Positions 7,069-8,732 of a stretch of DNA of 8,732 bases are shown one piece after another. Each line of letters opens with the position of its first letter. Position 1 is the first letter of the stretch. The notes below the pieces were generated by a model. The model saw only the letters and a program-made list of their open reading frames with translations. It ran no database searches and was not told the origin of the DNA. The translations under genes were made by a program, and so were the position numbers. Origin of the DNA: Verrucomicrobiota bacterium (GTDB lineage: Bacteria; Verrucomicrobiota; Verrucomicrobiia; Limisphaerales; UBA1096). The stretch is from NCBI GenBank assembly GCA_015658765.1, contig DQOE01000031.1:1-8732 (forward strand), given 5' to 3'.

Positions 7069-7113
7069 GAAATAATCGTACTTGTGATGTTCTTTAACCC
7101 GAACGATAAACCA

Positions 7114-8732
7114 ATGAAATCAAACAACAAAACATGGACGAAACCGCTGGTGCTTGGCTCAACCTTGGCCGTGCTTGGGGCGCTTGGCCAAGCTGGCCTG
7201 GCTCAATCCGACGAGGACGCCGGCCAGTTGCCGCCGGTGATGATCATCTCCGAGGCGCCGCAAACCGAGTCGCGCTCGGTGACGCTGCTCAGCGGCGACA
7301 CGATCACGCTGGGCGGCATTCAGGAGGTGCGCGATATCCAGACGGCGCTGCCCAACTTCACCGTCTTCGACGCGAACAACACGCGCATGCCGAAGTTCAG
7401 CGTGCGCGGTTTGCGTGAGAACAATTTCGGGGTCGGCCAGTCGGCGGTTGGCCTTTACGTCGATGGCATTCCGTACACGGACATGATGTCCCGCGGCTTG
7501 TCGCTTTACGACGTGGATCACATCGAGTTTTTGCGCGGCCCGCAGGGGACGCTCTTCGGTGCCAGCGCCGCGCCGGGCGGCATCATCAACGTCCGCACCC
7601 GTCAACCGGGCGCGGAGTGGGTCGGTTCCGCCGGGCTTGGCTACGGCGACCACGGCACGCGGGAGTATCGCTTGAACGCCAGCGGGCCGCTCACCGAACA
7701 GATCGGCGTGAGCTTCAGTAGTTTGTACAACGACCGCGACGGCTTCGTCACCAACCTGCCCACGGGTCAGGAGATCGATGGCCGCGAGTCGGTCGCCGGC
7801 CGGGTGCAATTCGTCCTCACGCCGAGTGAGCCGTGGACGATCCGCTTGACGGCATCGAGCGAGCGCTACGACGACGGCTTCACGCCGACCTACAGCCCAC
7901 TCTCCGATGTCGGCCCGTTCAAGGTGAGTCGCGACGTGCCGGGCTACGTGAACACTGACGTGACCACGTACGCGCTGAGCGCCGACTTCAGCGGCGAGCA
8001 TTTCACGCTGAGTTCAGTCACGGCTTTCCGCAACTGGGAGCAGGACTTGCAGCAGGATTTTGATTTCACCGCCATCCCGCAGCCGATTGCCGAGATTGGC
8101 TTCATCCCGGTCATCGGTGTCAGCCAGCCGGACGTGGAGCAGGTATCACAGGAGATTAGGCTTGGCTCCAGCGACGCCAACGAGTCGTACCAATGGACGC
8201 TTGGTGCCTATTACGCCGACCGCGAGATGGACAACGTCTCCGGCTCGCTGTACCCGGCCGGGTTGTTTCATCCGTTCTACAAAACAGATGACAATCCGGA
8301 TGGCTTAATTCCCGGGCCGGTTCCGGACTACACCACCTCGACGTTGTCCGACGAGGACACGGCCCTGTATTGGCAGAGCAGTTACACGATCGAGAGCGGC
8401 CTGACGCTGACCGGCGGGTTGCGCTACCAAAACAGCGACCGGTCGATCAACAGAAGCAACAGCTCCAACTCGGTCAACAGCAGTGACGACTGGGATGATG
8501 TGTTGCCCAAGCTCGGTGCGTCGTACAGCCTGAGCGAGACCGATACCCTCTACGCCAGCTTGGCCAAGGGCTTCCAGTCCGGCGGTTTCAACTTTTACGG
8601 CGGTTCACCGGAGAGTGCGCAGTACGACTCCGCCGAATCGTGGAATTACGAGCTCGGCTGGTCCTCCTCGTGGAACGACGGCCGGGTGCACACCCGCGTC
8701 GCTGCCTTTTACAGCGACTTCGAGAATTATCA
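7114..8732 (+). CDS. TonB-dependent outer-membrane receptor, 5' portion (truncated by window end)
   Basis: An open frame of 539 codons from ATG 7114 runs off the window without a stop; the family usually has about 700-800 residues, so roughly two thirds is present. It encodes an outer-membrane beta-barrel that imports iron complexes, vitamins or carbohydrates using TonB energy; the substrate is not readable here. Seen in order: a Sec signal (Lys residues at 2, 6 and 10, hydrophobic 11-30, likely cut after GLA at 30), a TonB-box-like PPVMIIS (40-46), the plug domain at about 55-165 with FSVRGLREN (95-103), GLYVDGIPY (113-121) and IEFLRGPQGTLFGASAAPGG (137-156), then barrel strands including SQEIRLGSS (345-353) and YASLAKGFQSGGFN (480-493). 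A Ser/Asn/Asp-rich stretch at 441-461 is probably an extracellular loop. There is no carboxypeptidase-like or STN domain before the plug, so it is not SusC-like and not a FecA-type signal transducer. Start chosen for the signal peptide; no Shine-Dalgarno motif precedes it. Confidence 0.92.
   Translation, partial: MKSNNKTWTKPLVLGSTLAVLGALGQAGLAQSDEDAGQLPPVMIISEAPQTESRSVTLLSGDTITLGGIQEVRDIQTALPNFTVFDANNTRMPKFSVRGLRENNFGVGQSAVGLYVDGIPYTDMMSRGLSLYDVDHIEFLRGPQGTLFGASAAPGGIINVRTRQPGAEWVGSAGLGYGDHGTREYRLNASGPLTEQIGVSFSSLYNDRDGFVTNLPTGQEIDGRESVAGRVQFVLTPSEPWTIRLTASSERYDDGFTPTYSPLSDVGPFKVSRDVPGYVNTDVTTYALSADFSGEHFTLSSVTAFRNWEQDLQQDFDFTAIPQPIAEIGFIPVIGVSQPDVEQVSQEIRLGSSDANESYQWTLGAYYADREMDNVSGSLYPAGLFHPFYKTDDNPDGLIPGPVPDYTTSTLSDEDTALYWQSSYTIESGLTLTGGLRYQNSDRSINRSNSSNSVNSSDDWDDVLPKLGASYSLSETDTLYASLAKGFQSGGFNFYGGSPESAQYDSAESWNYELGWSSSWNDGRVHTRVAAFYSDFENY

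Larger units (their letters stand above)
6914..7113. other. Intergenic region between DUF1501 and TonB receptor genes
   Basis: This 200-base gap is clearly richer in A and T than its flanks and holds no convincing gene. It contains a T8 tract after a short hairpin, a 12-bp perfect palindrome and two short inverted repeats, each listed separately. A possible promoter is TTGTGA (7082-7087), 17 bases, then GATAAA (7105-7110), each matching the sigma-70 consensus at four of six positions. It would start transcription almost on the receptor start codon, so I do not rely on it. The region is the only substantial break in the gene chain and probably contains the receptor promoter. Confidence 0.6.

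Noticed and set aside
7159..8001. 280-codon open frame on the minus strand opposite the receptor
   Set aside because: It is the antisense of conserved plug and barrel coding sequence, with an Arg/Ala/His-rich shadow translation and no domain.
1..8732. CRISPR array, tRNA or rRNA gene, insertion sequence, toxin-antitoxin or defence module
   Set aside because: I saw no regularly spaced repeats, no cloverleaf or rRNA-like stretch, no transposase or terminal inverted repeats, and no known defence domain on either strand.

Overview
All gene content in this 8.7 kb window lies on the + strand. The coding DNA is GC-rich. The organism is most likely a member of the Planctomycetes-Verrucomicrobia-Chlamydiae (PVC) group, probably a Verrucomicrobium-like or planctomycete-like aquatic heterotroph. 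The main argument is the tandem pair of a PSCyt1-DUF1549-DUF1553 cytochrome-like protein and a Tat-exported DUF1501 protein, which is a hallmark of those phyla. A TonB-dependent receptor confirms a Gram-negative outer membrane. This placement is inference from gene families; no rRNA or other phylogenetic marker is present.

Layout: (1) positions 1-88 hold the last 28 codons of an unidentified gene. (2) 119-1930 encodes a sodium:solute symporter (SSS family) with about 90 extra N-terminal residues that appear to add two membrane segments. (3) 1936-2787, five bases later, encodes a polyphosphate kinase 2 (PPK2). (4) 2865-5483 encodes a large secreted protein with two CxxCH haem-binding motifs (PSCyt1, DUF1549/PSCyt2, DUF1553/PSD1). 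(5) 5495-6913, 11 bases later, encodes its usual partner, a DUF1501 protein with a twin-arginine signal. (6) 6914-7113 is a visibly more AT-rich intergenic region with a weak terminator-like T8 tract, a perfect 12-bp palindrome with an AAGCGCTT core like LacI/GalR-family operators, and two short inverted repeats. (7) 7114 to the window end encodes the first 539 residues of a TonB-dependent receptor.

The genes look like two functional blocks. The symporter and PPK2 are probably cotranscribed and cover inner-membrane uptake plus polyphosphate-based nucleotide phosphorylation. The cytochrome/DUF1501 pair is a probable two-gene exported unit of unknown biochemical role. It is followed, behind a possible regulatory region, by an outer-membrane receptor. 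A shared role of pair and receptor in acquiring a macromolecular or metal-complex substrate at the cell surface is plausible but unproven. No mobile element, CRISPR array, tRNA, rRNA or defence system was seen. The more notable points are the extended symporter, the close symporter-PPK2 coupling, the DUF1501 pair beside a TonB receptor, the palindrome-bearing regulatory region, and the lack of well-placed Shine-Dalgarno sequences at every start.
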